DNA of 64,000 nt from an uncultured Tissierellia bacterium (GTDB lineage Bacteria; Bacillota; Clostridia; Tissierellales; Peptoniphilaceae), in contig CAMYAK010000003.1 in assembly GCA_947253765.1 (NCBI GenBank), forward strand, positions 1 to 64,000, read 5' to 3'. Below, piece by piece: positions 32,528 through 40,787 of the stretch. The first letter of the stretch is position 1. Every line of letters begins with the position of its first letter. Under the pieces are notes generated by a model, which searched no databases, was not told where the DNA came from, and saw nothing but the letters and a program-made list of their open reading frames with translations. A program made the position numbers and the translations under genes.

Positions 32528-32938
32528 TTAAACTCTTCTTCTCTTGGGCGGACGGCATCCGTTATGCGGAATTGGTGTCACGTCCTTGATCATGGTAACC
32601 TGAAGTCCTGCAGCTTCCAAAGCCCTTATAGCCGATTCACGGCCTGAGCCCGGTCCCTTAACATAAACTTCAACGGTCTTAAGTCCCTGTTCCATAGCCT
32701 TCTTTGCAGCTTCTTCTGCGCACTGCTGAGCAGCATACGGTGTTGACTTACGTGATCCTCTAAAGCCCAACTGGCCTGCTGAAGCCCATGAAACGGCATT
32801 GCCGTTCAGGTCGGTGATTGTCACCATTGAGTTGTTGAAGGTGGAAATGATATGGGCTTGACCGGCAACAATATTCTTTTTAACTTTGCGCTTGCCGCCC
32901 CGGCGACCTGCAGCCGCTTTTTTCTTAATTTGCGCCAT
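32528..32938 (-). CDS. rpsK: Ribosomal protein S11
   Basis: Platform protein of the 30S subunit, 136 residues. GPGSGRESAIRALEAAGL and the C-terminal PHNGCRPPKRRRV are diagnostic. A basic Lys/Gly N-terminus is normal. ATG 32938 with AGGGAGG-like upstream sequence, 12 bp after rpsM. Confidence 0.97.
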   Translation of the reverse strand: MAQIKKKAAAGRRGGKRKVKKNIVAGQAHIISTFNNSMVTITDLNGNAVSWASAGQLGFRGSRKSTPYAAQQCAEEAAKKAMEQGLKTVEVYVKGPGSGRESAIRALEAAGLQVTMIKDVTPIPHNGCRPPKRRRV

Positions 32939-32950
32939 GCTTTTCCTCCC

Positions 32951-33295
32951 TTACTTCTTTCTACCTTTGCGGGTATGGGCGTTGTTTTTGGTGTTCTGTC
33001 CCCTTACCGGCAAATTCCTTTTGTGACGAATTCCGCGATAGCAGTTGATCTCACGAAGACGTTTGATATTCAATGAAACGTCCCTTCTCAGATCTCCCTC
33101 CAAGTGATATTCGCCTATCACTTCACGGATACGCTGTACTTCTTCTTCCGTCAGGTCGCGAACACGGGTGTCCGGATTGACCTGTGCATTTTGCAAAATT
33201 TCATTTGAACGTGAACGACCTATTCCGAATATATAGGTAAGTCCTATTTCAACTCTCTTATCTTTTGGTAAATCAATACCTGCAATACGTGCCAA
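32951..33295 (-). CDS. rpsM: Ribosomal protein S13
   Basis: 30S head protein of 114 residues. ARIAGIDLPKDKRVEIGLTY, noted as ARIAGIDLPKDKR, and the C-terminal RGQNTKNNAHTRKGRKK block are typical. TTG 33295 is preferred over TTG 33301 because it gives the canonical N-terminus and a better distance from GGGGGTG. Confidence 0.96.
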   Translation of the reverse strand: MARIAGIDLPKDKRVEIGLTYIFGIGRSRSNEILQNAQVNPDTRVRDLTEEEVQRIREVIGEYHLEGDLRRDVSLNIKRLREINCYRGIRHKRNLPVRGQNTKNNAHTRKGRKK

Positions 33296-33310
33296 ATTCA
33301 ATCACCCCCG

Positions 33311-33424
33311 TTATCCCTGACGCTGTTTATGCTTCGGATTTTCACAGATCACCATTACTTTGCCTTTTCTTTTGATGACCTTGCATTTATCACACATCTT
33401 TTTCACAGATGGTCTGACTTTCAT
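33311..33424 (-). CDS. rpmJ: Ribosomal protein L36
   Basis: 37-residue zinc-binding large subunit protein: MKVRPSVKKMCDKCKVIKRK, followed by VICENPKHKQRQG. The Cys pair CDKC plus the later Cys and His make it the zinc (C-plus) type. AGGAGG precedes the ATG. It lies between infA and rpsM as usual. Confidence 0.95.
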   Translation of the reverse strand: MKVRPSVKKMCDKCKVIKRKGKVMVICENPKHKQRQG

Positions 33425-33433
33425 GACTGCCTC

Positions 33434-33652
33434 CTATTTCTTTCTCCAAGTGATTCTTCCTTTACTTAAGTCATATGGAGATAGCTCCACCGTGACCCTA
33501 TCACCCTCCAGGATGCGAATAAAATTCATCCGCAATTTTCCTGAGATATGGGCCATAACGTCATGGCCGTTTTCCAACTCCACGATGAAAATCGCGTTAG
33601 GAAGGCGTTCTTTTACAACACCCTCTACTTCGATGACATCTTTGGATGACAT
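33434..33652 (-). CDS. infA: Translation initiation factor IF-1
   Basis: 72-residue OB-fold factor that blocks the 30S A site during initiation. DVIEVEGVVKERLPNAIFIV and the end DLSKGRITWR are conserved (shown as separate short blocks EGVVKERLPNA and GRITWR). GGAGGG precedes the ATG. Its 5' end overlaps the 3' end of the upstream KOW gene by 28 bp. Confidence 0.97.
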   Translation of the reverse strand: MSSKDVIEVEGVVKERLPNAIFIVELENGHDVMAHISGKLRMNFIRILEGDRVTVELSPYDLSKGRITWRKK

Positions 33653-33954
33653 TCGCTTCCCTCCTTTATCTGATAGGGCTCCAATTCTTTTCTGATTTTT
33701 GCGTTTTTGACTCCAAGGTCATTTTCTTTTTCAAAATCCATGCTTATAAATTTATTGAATTTCTGTAGGTGGAGAACCCTCTTCTTTTTGGGCTTTTGAA
33801 GCTTTCTCAGTTCGCCGTCCACTATGAGAACATGCTTTCCGTCAAGCACTTCCCAAACCGTGAAGACTTGTCCCTTGTCTCTTCCGGCCTTGGACCGAAC
33901 TATTTGCCCTTTTTTGAGTCCGCAATCGAACTCCAATCCTCTCTCCTGTGTCAT
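33625..33954 (-). CDS. KOW-domain RNA-binding protein
   Basis: 109-residue protein with an N-terminal KOW/SH3-like domain (KKGQIVRSKAGRDKGQVFTV, i.e. KGQIVRSKAGRDKGQ) like that of archaeal L14e proteins; the C-terminal half is basic and unlike anything I know. Such small KOW proteins occur between adk or map and infA in Clostridia, suggesting a role in ribosome assembly or translation, which is inference. It is coupled to adk (ATGA overlap) and overlaps infA by 28 bp. The map gene often found here is missing. Confidence 0.85.
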   Translation of the reverse strand: MTQERGLEFDCGLKKGQIVRSKAGRDKGQVFTVWEVLDGKHVLIVDGELRKLQKPKKKRVLHLQKFNKFISMDFEKENDLGVKNAKIRKELEPYQIKEGSECHPKMSSK

Positions 33955-34601
33955 ATAAGCTTATCCAGGGCTTCTTTAATATCCTTAGCAACCGAGTCAA
34001 CGCATTGGTCTCCTGCTATATCAATCAACTTGCCCTGATCCTTATAATATTTTATAAGCGGTGCTGTCAGCTCATCGTAGACTTTAAGTCTCTCGGCAAC
34101 AGCCTTCTCGGAATCGTCCTTGCGCTGGATTAATTGGCCTCCACACTCATCGCAAACCCCCTCTTTTTTCGGAGGTGCATTTAAAACGTGGTAACCGGCC
34201 CCACAATCGGTGCAAATTCTACGCCCTGCAAGGCGTCCAACCAAGACATCACTAGGTACATTTATGCAGACTGCAGCGTCCAGACTGATTCCGGTCTCCA
34301 CCATCTTCTCATCAAATGCCTTGGCCTGAACCAAAGTTCTTGGGAAGCCGTCCAGGAGGTAGCCGTCTTTGGCATCATCCTGTCCAAGTCTGTCCCAAAC
34401 CATTTCAATGGTCAGCTCGTCCGGAACAAGTCTTCCTGAATCCAGATAATCCTTGACCTTTTTTCCCAACTCTGTCTCGTTTTTAATGTTGAATCTGAAA
34501 ATATCACCGGTTGATATGTGGACCAGGCCATATTCTTTCACTAAGCGAACTGCCTGGGTTCCCTTTCCGGCCCCCGGCGGCCCCAGTAAAACCAAACGCA
34601 T
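33951..34601 (-). CDS. adk: Adenylate kinase
   Basis: Catalyses AMP + ATP = 2 ADP. 216 residues: P-loop GPPGAGKGTQA near 7, DGFPRT near 84, and a long LID with the four-Cys zinc site CTDCG and CDECG (about 130-153), as in Gram-positive enzymes. AGGAG precedes the ATG. It lies between secY and the KOW gene, in the usual spc operon order. Confidence 0.97.
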   Translation of the reverse strand: MRLVLLGPPGAGKGTQAVRLVKEYGLVHISTGDIFRFNIKNETELGKKVKDYLDSGRLVPDELTIEMVWDRLGQDDAKDGYLLDGFPRTLVQAKAFDEKMVETGISLDAAVCINVPSDVLVGRLAGRRICTDCGAGYHVLNAPPKKEGVCDECGGQLIQRKDDSEKAVAERLKVYDELTAPLIKYYKDQGKLIDIAGDQCVDSVAKDIKEALDKLI

Positions 34602-34618
34602 AAAGACTCCTTTCCGCC

Positions 34619-35896
34619 TTAACGATTCAAGAATCCCTTATAATGACGCATCTGAAGCTTAGCTTCCAATGTTCTTACAATTTCAAGCACAACTCCTACA
34701 ACGATGATTATAGAAGTTCCTCCAAAGCCCAAGCTTACTCCGAATATTCTCTGTACGATCTGGGGGATGATTGAAAGTATGGCCAATATTATGGCGCCGA
34801 TCAAAGTAATTCTCCCGACAATCTTCTGCAAATATTCAGTGGTGGGTTTTCCGGGTCTGATTCCCGGGATGAATCCGCCTGACTGCTGCAGGTTCCTTGA
34901 ATACTCATAGGCATTGAAAGTAATCGAATTGTAAAAATAGGCAAAGAAGATTATCAGTACAACTTGTAAAATCCCCTGGAAGATGGTTCCGGTCCAGCCG
35001 GTCGGTGTAAGGAACTTCTGAACGAAATTAGCAACTCCGCCGCCGAAGATCAGAGCCAGTGTCTGAGGCAGGGCTAAAAGAGCTGAGGCGAAGATTACCG
35101 GCAAAACTCCGGCCATATTAACCTTAATTGGAATATGGGTGGCCTGACCACCATACATCTTCCTTCCGACAACTCTCTTGGCATACTGTACAGGTATCTT
35201 TCTTTCACCTTCATTCAAATATACAACAACTACCGTGATAGCCAGGAATACAATAACCATCAGTATTGGCAGCAGGACTGAAATACGTCCTGCAGCTGAG
35301 AGCTGGATCATACGGCTTAGAGTTCCGGGCATTCCGGCAACAATACCCATAAAGATTATGAAGGATACACCGTTACCTATACCTTTTTCTGTGATAAGGT
35401 CACCAACCCAAACGACGAACTGGGCTCCAGCGACCATTACCAAAACAGCTATGGTTTTCTCTAAAAAGCCGCCGCTTGCGAAAGCTCTTCCGAAAATTCC
35501 CTGAACCAGGGCGAAAGCTTGCAATAATGCTAAAACCACTCCCAAATACTTGGTTATCTGTCCTATTTTCTTTCTTCCTTCTTCACCCTGCTTGGAGATT
35601 TCTTCCAAGGCCGGGATGGCGAAGGTCAAAAGCTGAATAACTATCGATGATGTAATATATGGTCCGACGCCAAGTGCGAAAACGCTTAGATTGGCAAGAC
35701 CGCCGCCGCTGATCATGTTCAGGATTCCCAAGAGACTTCCCTGGGCTGAATCATAAATCATGCGGATCAGTTTAGTATTGGCAAAAGGGATTGGCAGGGT
35801 ATGGCCCATCCTCAGTACGATGACCATAAGGATGGTAAAAATTATCCCTTTTTTGGTTTCATCAACCTTCCAGGCATTCTTGAGTGTGGTTAACAT
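34619..35896 (-). CDS. secY: Protein translocase subunit SecY
   Basis: Channel subunit of the Sec translocon, 425 residues with ten membrane helices. GGGLANLSVFALGVGPYITSS, noted as the plug region GLANLSVFALGVGPYI, and GIRPGKPTTEYL in the cytoplasmic loop are conserved. Its ATG overlaps the rplO stop (TAATG). Confidence 0.97.
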   Translation of the reverse strand: MLTTLKNAWKVDETKKGIIFTILMVIVLRMGHTLPIPFANTKLIRMIYDSAQGSLLGILNMISGGGLANLSVFALGVGPYITSSIVIQLLTFAIPALEEISKQGEEGRKKIGQITKYLGVVLALLQAFALVQGIFGRAFASGGFLEKTIAVLVMVAGAQFVVWVGDLITEKGIGNGVSFIIFMGIVAGMPGTLSRMIQLSAAGRISVLLPILMVIVFLAITVVVVYLNEGERKIPVQYAKRVVGRKMYGGQATHIPIKVNMAGVLPVIFASALLALPQTLALIFGGGVANFVQKFLTPTGWTGTIFQGILQVVLIIFFAYFYNSITFNAYEYSRNLQQSGGFIPGIRPGKPTTEYLQKIVGRITLIGAIILAILSIIPQIVQRIFGVSLGFGGTSIIIVVGVVLEIVRTLEAKLQMRHYKGFLNR

Positions 35897-36345
35897 TAGA
35901 CCACCTCAGCCTTTCCTCCTGCCTGCTCGATTTTTTCCTGAGCAGATTTGGTGAATTTTTCGGCCTTTACAGTCAATTTCTTTTCCAATTCACCATTGCC
36001 CAAAATTTTTAAGCCGTCAATGAGTTCGCTCTTTTTGATCAGGCCTGCTTCTATCAAAACCTGAGCATCAATGGTTGTTCCTTCCTCAAAAAGATTCAGG
36101 TCCATTACATTTACAGTGGCAAACTTCTTGGCAAAATTATTGGTAAAGCCGTGCTTTGGCAACCTGCGGAAAAGGGGCAGCTGACCACCCTCGAATCCGG
36201 GTCTTACGCCCCCGCCTGAACGGGAGTTCTGTCCGTCACGGCCTCTGCCGGCAAACTTTCCCCAGCCTGATGAATGACCGCGTCCAACTCTCTTGGACTT
36301 TTTAACGGCACCGCCCTCGGCCGGTCTCAATTCATGAAGTTTCAT
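35896..36345 (-). CDS. rplO: Ribosomal protein L15
   Basis: 149-residue assembly protein of the 50S subunit. MKLHELRPAEGG and the Gly/Arg-rich loop (KRVGRGHSSGWGKFAGRG) are typical, as is GFEGGQLPLFRRLPKHGF. The ATG at 36345 gives the canonical N-terminus and has an AGGAGG-like site; a longer frame to 36399 covers the rpmD 3' end. Confidence 0.96.
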   Translation of the reverse strand: MKLHELRPAEGGAVKKSKRVGRGHSSGWGKFAGRGRDGQNSRSGGGVRPGFEGGQLPLFRRLPKHGFTNNFAKKFATVNVMDLNLFEEGTTIDAQVLIEAGLIKKSELIDGLKILGNGELEKKLTVKAEKFTKSAQEKIEQAGGKAEVV

Positions 36346-36355
36346 GGACAACCTC

Positions 36356-36541
36356 CTATTCCACTTCTGAAAAGTCGAGCATAAAGTCAATCTTTGCAAT
36401 TGAGCCTCTTATGGCACTATTATCTTCATGCACAACTGTCTGTCCTATTTTGTTAAGGCCCAAAGCTTTAGCGATTTTGATTTGCTTATCCGTTTTTCCG
36501 GCGAAGCTCTTCTTTAAAGTAATTTGTAATTTTCCCATCAA
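36356..36541 (-). CDS. rpmD: Ribosomal protein L30
   Basis: 61-residue 50S protein. GKLQITLKKSFAGKTDKQ and LGLNKIGQTVVHEDN are family-typical. The short bacterial form, located between rpsE and rplO. An AGGAGG site lies before the ATG. Confidence 0.95.
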   Translation of the reverse strand: MMGKLQITLKKSFAGKTDKQIKIAKALGLNKIGQTVVHEDNSAIRGSIAKIDFMLDFSEVE

Positions 36542-36551
36542 AGAACCTCCT

Positions 36552-37055
36552 TTAGTTCAAAATCTCTTCTACGCTTTTACCACGCAGCTTGGCCAGCTGT
36601 TCTGCCGTTTTCATCTTAGTCAGTCCGGCAAGAGTTGCATTTACAATGCTTCCTGCATTTGAGGATCCTAAAGACTTGGCACGAATATCGGTAATTCCGG
36701 CAAGCTCGCAGACGGCACGAACGGGGCCGCCGGCAATTATTCCGGTACCTTCTTTTGCAGGCATGAGAAGGACCCTTCCGGCTCCGTCCCTTCCTACAAT
36801 TTCATGAGGAATGGTTGTTCCGACTACAGGAACTTTTACCATGTTCTTCTTAGCCTTGTCCGATCCTTTTCTTATAGCCTCAGGAATTTCCAAAGACTTT
36901 CCGGATCCAACTCCTACATTTCCCTTGCCGTCACCCACAACAACCAGGGCTGTGAAACGACCGGTACGACCGCCCTTCGCTGTCTTGGAGACACGGTTGA
37001 TGTAAACGACTTTTTCCTCAAGCTCTGATTTCTGCTTGCGGTTATCTCTTTTCAT
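36552..37055 (-). CDS. rpsE: Ribosomal protein S5
   Basis: 167-residue 30S protein involved in decoding accuracy. The S5 N-terminal double-stranded-RNA-binding fold (EKVVYINRVSKTAKGGR) and the C-domain GGPVRAVCELAGITDIRAKS, shown as the block RAVCELAGITDI, are clear. Usual place after rplR. Confidence 0.97.
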   Translation of the reverse strand: MKRDNRKQKSELEEKVVYINRVSKTAKGGRTGRFTALVVVGDGKGNVGVGSGKSLEIPEAIRKGSDKAKKNMVKVPVVGTTIPHEIVGRDGAGRVLLMPAKEGTGIIAGGPVRAVCELAGITDIRAKSLGSSNAGSIVNATLAGLTKMKTAEQLAKLRGKSVEEILN

Positions 37056-37072
37056 TATGCACTCCTCCCCAA

Positions 37073-37429
37073 TTACAGCTTCAAGCCTTCTTCACGGGCT
37101 GCATCGGCCAAAGCCTTTACCTTGCCGTGATAAATATAGCCTGAACGGTCAAAAACAACATTATCAATGCCCTTGGCCAAAGCTCTTTTAGCGACCAAGG
37201 CTCCTACAGCCTTGGCAGCCTCAACATTTGAGCCCTGAGCATTGCATTCTTTATCCAAAGTCGAAGCGGAAGCCAGTGTCTTGCCCTCAACATCGTCAAT
37301 GATCTGAGCATATATGTTCATATTGCTCTTATATACATTGAGACGGGGCCTCTCAGGCGTTCCGGCAATTTTCCTGCGAACGCGCGCATGACGAATCTTG
37401 CGACTCCGGTTCTTATCAAATATAGCCAT
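37073..37429 (-). CDS. rplR: Ribosomal protein L18
   Basis: 118-residue 5S rRNA-binding protein. RKIRHARVRRKIAGTPERPR at the basic N-terminus, with VFDRSGYIYHGKVKALADAAREEG-type C-terminus (seen as DRSGYIYHGKV), is diagnostic. Strong AGGAGG site; usual operon position. Confidence 0.97.
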   Translation of the reverse strand: MAIFDKNRSRKIRHARVRRKIAGTPERPRLNVYKSNMNIYAQIIDDVEGKTLASASTLDKECNAQGSNVEAAKAVGALVAKRALAKGIDNVVFDRSGYIYHGKVKALADAAREEGLKL

Positions 37430-37440
37430 TAACGCCCTCC

Positions 37441-37980
37441 TTACTTACCTGTCTTACCTTCTTTGCGACGGATATGTTCATCTTCATAACGTACACCCTT
37501 TCCTTTATAAGGCTCGGGGAGACGGGTCTTACGAATATTCGCCGCAACGCTTCCAACCTTTTGTTTATCTATACCGCTTACAATAATAGTGAGGTTATCC
37601 GGAACTTCGATGCCTATTCCGTCTACCTCAGGTATTGTAATCTGGTGAGAATATCCCAGGTTCAAAACAAGATTTTTACCCTGTTTCTGAGCCCTGTATC
37701 CTGAACCGGTGATCAGAAGCTTTTTGCTGTATCCGTTTGAGACACCCTCTACCATATTTGATATCAATGTACGGTAGAGACCGTGAAGAGACCTGACCTC
37801 TTTTGTCTCATCGGGTCTAACAAGAGTCAAGACGCCGTCTTCGACCTTTATAGTGAAGCGCTTGTCAATCTGCTGTTCAAGCTCTCCCTTAGGTCCTTTG
37901 GCCTTGACCAGATTGTCTTTTCCGACTGAAATCTCTACGTTTGATGGGATTTCAATCGGTTTTTTACCAACTCTCGACAT
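37441..37980 (-). CDS. rplF: Ribosomal protein L6
   Basis: 179-residue 50S protein with two L6 domains. MSRVGKKPIEIPSNVE at the start and the signature PEPYKGKGVRYEDEHIRRKEG (seen as EPYKGKGVRY) at the end. Normal length and position between rpsH and rplR. Confidence 0.97.
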   Translation of the reverse strand: MSRVGKKPIEIPSNVEISVGKDNLVKAKGPKGELEQQIDKRFTIKVEDGVLTLVRPDETKEVRSLHGLYRTLISNMVEGVSNGYSKKLLITGSGYRAQKQGKNLVLNLGYSHQITIPEVDGIGIEVPDNLTIIVSGIDKQKVGSVAANIRKTRLPEPYKGKGVRYEDEHIRRKEGKTGK

Positions 37981-37993
37981 TATTCCCTCCTTA

Positions 37994-38386
37994 TTACCAA
38001 ACGTAGCAAATTACTTCGCCGCCAACATTCTCTTTTGCAGCTTCTTTGCCTGTCATGATTCCTTTCGAAGTGGACATGATAGCTGTTCCCAATCCGCCGA
38101 GAACGCGGGGAATTTCATTGGCACGAACATAAACTCTGCGGCCCGGTTTGGAAATTCTTCTCAATCCTGAGATTGTCCTCTCCTCATCCACATATTTAAG
38201 TTCTATGTTGATCATTCCCTGTTTATTATCATCTATAACTTCGAAACTCTTTATATAGCCCTCATCCAATAAAATTTGAGCGAGGCTTTTCTTCATCTGT
38301 GAAGCAGGAACCTGAACAGATTCATGCTTTTTCATATTGCCGTTGCGAATGCGTGTAAGCATATCCGCGATCGGATCTGTCATCAT
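37994..38386 (-). CDS. rpsH: Ribosomal protein S8
   Basis: 130-residue 16S rRNA-binding protein. DPIADMLTRIRNGNMK at the N-terminus and the C-terminal STSKGIMTGKEAAKENVGGE (GIMTGKEA core) are typical. Two ATG codons lie in tandem; the first (38386) is better spaced from GAGGAGG. Confidence 0.97.
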   Translation of the reverse strand: MMTDPIADMLTRIRNGNMKKHESVQVPASQMKKSLAQILLDEGYIKSFEVIDDNKQGMINIELKYVDEERTISGLRRISKPGRRVYVRANEIPRVLGGLGTAIMSTSKGIMTGKEAAKENVGGEVICYVW

Positions 38387-38406
38387 ATCGCTTCCTCCTC
38401 CTCAAA

Positions 38407-38592
38407 TTACCAACTGGCCTTTTTTACGCCCGGGATTTGGCCCTTATAAGCCAATTCACGGAAGCAAATCCTGCAAACGCCATACTTACGAAGGACTGAA
38501 TGAGGACGACCGCAAATGCTGCAACGTGTATATTCACGCGTTGAGAACTTGGCTTTTCTGGCCTGTTTAGCTCTCATTGATTTTTTAGCCAT
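38407..38592 (-). CDS. rpsN: Ribosomal protein S14 type Z
   Basis: 61-residue zinc-binding S14. CSICGRPHSVLRKYGVC with a second CRIC pair forms the four-Cys zinc site; the end is GQIPGVKKASW. The short zinc type is the standard form in the spc operon of Gram-positives. An AGGAGG site precedes the ATG, which follows the rplE stop directly. Confidence 0.97.
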   Translation of the reverse strand: MAKKSMRAKQARKAKFSTREYTRCSICGRPHSVLRKYGVCRICFRELAYKGQIPGVKKASW

Positions 38593-39147
38593 TTAGTCCT
38601 CCTGTCTCTTTTTGAAAGGCATTCCCATATGTTCCAAAAACGCCTTAGCTTCTTCATCGGTTTCCGCACTGGTTACTATTATGATGTCCATTCCCCTGAT
38701 CTCATCAACATCGTCGTAGTTGATCTCAGGGAAGATGAGCTGTTCCTTGATTCCCATAGAATAGTTTCCACGTCCATCAAAAGATGTGTCGGAAACTCCT
38801 CTGAAGTCACGGACCCTGGGAAGGGCTATATTAACCAGCTTATCAAAGAAATAGTACATGCGATCGTGGCGAAGGGTGACCTTTGTTGCTATTGGCATAC
38901 CCTCACGAAGCTTGAAGTTGGCGACTGACTTTTTAGCCTTTATAGTTACCGGCTTCTGACCGGCAATTATTGTCAACTCTCTTATAGCATCTTCGAGGAG
39001 CTTGGGATTTTCCTTTGCCCCGCCTACCGCAATATTAATTACTATTTTTTCGAGTTTAGGAACCTGCATTATGTTGTCATAATTGAATTCCTTCATAAGA
39101 GCAGGCACTACCTCGTTTTTGTATCTCTCAACATATCTTGAAGCCAT
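38593..39147 (-). CDS. rplE: Ribosomal protein L5
   Basis: 184-residue 5S rRNA-binding protein. VPKLEKIVINIAVGGA and KLREGMPIATKVTLR, then DEIRGMDIIIVTSA near the end, are conserved. Note the reading FDGRGNYSMGIKEQLIFPEI, seen as GRGNYSMGIKEQ. Normal length and place between rplX and rpsN. Confidence 0.97.
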   Translation of the reverse strand: MASRYVERYKNEVVPALMKEFNYDNIMQVPKLEKIVINIAVGGAKENPKLLEDAIRELTIIAGQKPVTIKAKKSVANFKLREGMPIATKVTLRHDRMYYFFDKLVNIALPRVRDFRGVSDTSFDGRGNYSMGIKEQLIFPEINYDDVDEIRGMDIIIVTSAETDEEAKAFLEHMGMPFKKRQED

Positions 39148-39158
39148 TGCTTGCCCCC

Positions 39159-39470
39159 TTACTTATCAAAGACGGTGTCTGACTTGGTGGAGACTCTGAC
39201 TTTTTTGCCATTCTTGATCTCCATCCTTGTACGAACACCCTTCTTTACTTTTTCATCATAGAGAAGGACATTGGAAGCATTTATCCTGCCTTCACTCTCA
39301 ACAATGCCTCCCGGCTCATTAGCTCCCCTCGGTTTCTTGTGGTGCTTCTGAACGTTGACTTTCTCAACGATTACGCGATTTTCCTTGGGGAAGGCCTGGA
39401 GGATTTTGCCAATTTTTCCTTTGTCTTTACCAGTCATCACCTGGACGGTGTCTCCGGTTTTTACGTGCAT
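39159..39470 (-). CDS. rplX: Ribosomal protein L24
   Basis: 103-residue assembly initiator with a KOW motif: VKTGDTVQVMTGKDKGKIGK at the N-terminus, then VEKVNVQKHHKKP and EGRINASNVLLYD. Usual position after rplN. Confidence 0.96.
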   Translation of the reverse strand: MHVKTGDTVQVMTGKDKGKIGKILQAFPKENRVIVEKVNVQKHHKKPRGANEPGGIVESEGRINASNVLLYDEKVKKGVRTRMEIKNGKKVRVSTKSDTVFDK

Positions 39471-39480
39471 AGCGTCCTCC

Positions 39481-39849
39481 TTATAAAACTTCAGGAGCCA
39501 GAGATATTATCTTCATATATCCTTTTGCCCTGAGTTCCCTTGTTACCGGCCCGAAAATACGTGTTCCCACCGGGTTCTTATCTTCTTTTACAATAACAGC
39601 CGCATTGTCATCGAATGAAATCTTGCTTCCGTCTTCTCTTGCCAAGGGAGCAACTGTTCTTACAATAACAGCCGTAACAACATCACCTTTTTTTACGTTT
39701 CCACCCGGTATTGCCTGCTTGACTGAGCAGCGAACCGTGTCTGCAATTCCTGCATATTTACGTCTGGTAGATCCGCTGACATGGATGACCAGGAGTTCAC
39801 GTGCTCCTGAGTTGTCAGCGACCTTCAAACGACTTTCTTTCTGAATCAT
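39481..39849 (-). CDS. rplN: Ribosomal protein L14
   Basis: 122-residue 50S protein at the intersubunit interface. MIQKESRLKVADNSGARELL and IFGPVTRELRAKGYMKIISL are diagnostic. Normal length; located between rpsQ and rplX with an AGGAGG-type site. Confidence 0.97.
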   Translation of the reverse strand: MIQKESRLKVADNSGARELLVIHVSGSTRRKYAGIADTVRCSVKQAIPGGNVKKGDVVTAVIVRTVAPLAREDGSKISFDDNAAVIVKEDKNPVGTRIFGPVTRELRAKGYMKIISLAPEVL

Positions 39850-39866
39850 AGCATCCTCCCTTTAAA

Positions 39867-40124
39867 TTACATCGCATGTTCAAGGATGGTGACCAAGCGA
39901 TATCTCTTATCTTTCGAGAGAGGTCTGGTTTCCATTAAGCGTACTCGATCGCCCGGCTTGGCTTCATTGTTCTCATCATGAGCCTTGACCCGAATGCTCT
40001 TTTTAAGCATCTTCTTATATACCGGATGCTTGACCATTCTGGAAACTTCAACAACGATGGTCTTGTCCATCTTGTCCGAGACCACGACTCCGCTTACCGT
40101 TCTGCGATTTGTAGTTCTCTCCAT
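39867..40124 (-). CDS. rpsQ: Ribosomal protein S17
   Basis: 85-residue OB-fold 30S protein. GVVVSDKMDKTIVVEV and the S17 signature PGDRVRLMETRPLSKDKRYRL (seen as GDRVRLMETRPLSK) are present. It lies 4 bp after rpmC. Confidence 0.96.
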   Translation of the reverse strand: MERTTNRRTVSGVVVSDKMDKTIVVEVSRMVKHPVYKKMLKKSIRVKAHDENNEAKPGDRVRLMETRPLSKDKRYRLVTILEHAM

Positions 40125-40128
40125 TTGG

Positions 40129-40335
40129 TTAAGCTTCCTTTCTCATTTTTAACTGGCGTTCACGCTGTACAGTGCGAACCCTTGCTATATCCTGCTTTAC
40201 CGTACCGATTGAGTTAAAATTCTCCAGCTGACCGGTTGCATCCTGAAAGCGAAGATTGAAGAGCTCTTCTTTGAGATCATTCAGTTTTTTAACCAGGTCT
40301 TGATCGGTCATATTACGAATCTCTGTCGCTTTCAT
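40129..40335 (-). CDS. rpmC: Ribosomal protein L29
   Basis: 68-residue helical-hairpin protein near the peptide exit tunnel. LKEELFNLRFQDATGQLEN is the L29 signature, followed by VKQDIARVRTVQRERQ. The ATG overlaps the rplP stop (TAATG), indicating coupling. Confidence 0.96.
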   Translation of the reverse strand: MKATEIRNMTDQDLVKKLNDLKEELFNLRFQDATGQLENFNSIGTVKQDIARVRTVQRERQLKMRKEA

Positions 40336-40766
40336 TACGATTCACCTTCCTGTTCCACAATATCCGACATCACAACTTTCGTTTTGATGGGAAGTTTAGC
40401 TGCCGCAAGCCTCATAGCTCTGCGGGCTACATCCGGCGCTACGCCTGACATTTCAAATAGGATTCTTCCGGGTTTTACGACTGCTACCCAATACTCGGGA
40501 GCACCTTTACCGGAACCCATACGTACTTCTGCCGGCTTCTTTGATACCGGCTTGTCCGGAAATACTTTTATCCAAACATTACCGCCACGCTTGATATAAC
40601 GTGTCATGGCACGACGGGCAGCTTCTATCTGGTTTGCTGTCATCCAGCAGGGTTCCAGAGCCTGCAGACCGTAATCACCATATGACAAAGTGTTACCGCG
40701 ATGGGCCATGCCCTTCATTCTACCGCGGTGGACACGACGGCGTTTTACTCTTTTTGGCATTAACAT
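40335..40766 (-). CDS. rplP: Ribosomal protein L16
   Basis: 143-residue 50S protein that organises the A-site tRNA region. MLMPKRVKRRRVHRGRMKG, the L16 signature WIKVFPDKPVSKKPAEVRMG (seen as IKVFPDKPVSKKP) and KGAPEYWVAVVKPG are typical. AAGGAGG lies 7 nt before the ATG. Confidence 0.97.
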   Translation of the reverse strand: MLMPKRVKRRRVHRGRMKGMAHRGNTLSYGDYGLQALEPCWMTANQIEAARRAMTRYIKRGGNVWIKVFPDKPVSKKPAEVRMGSGKGAPEYWVAVVKPGRILFEMSGVAPDVARRAMRLAAAKLPIKTKVVMSDIVEQEGES

Positions 40767-40787
40767 TTCATATCCTCCTTCCGCGGC

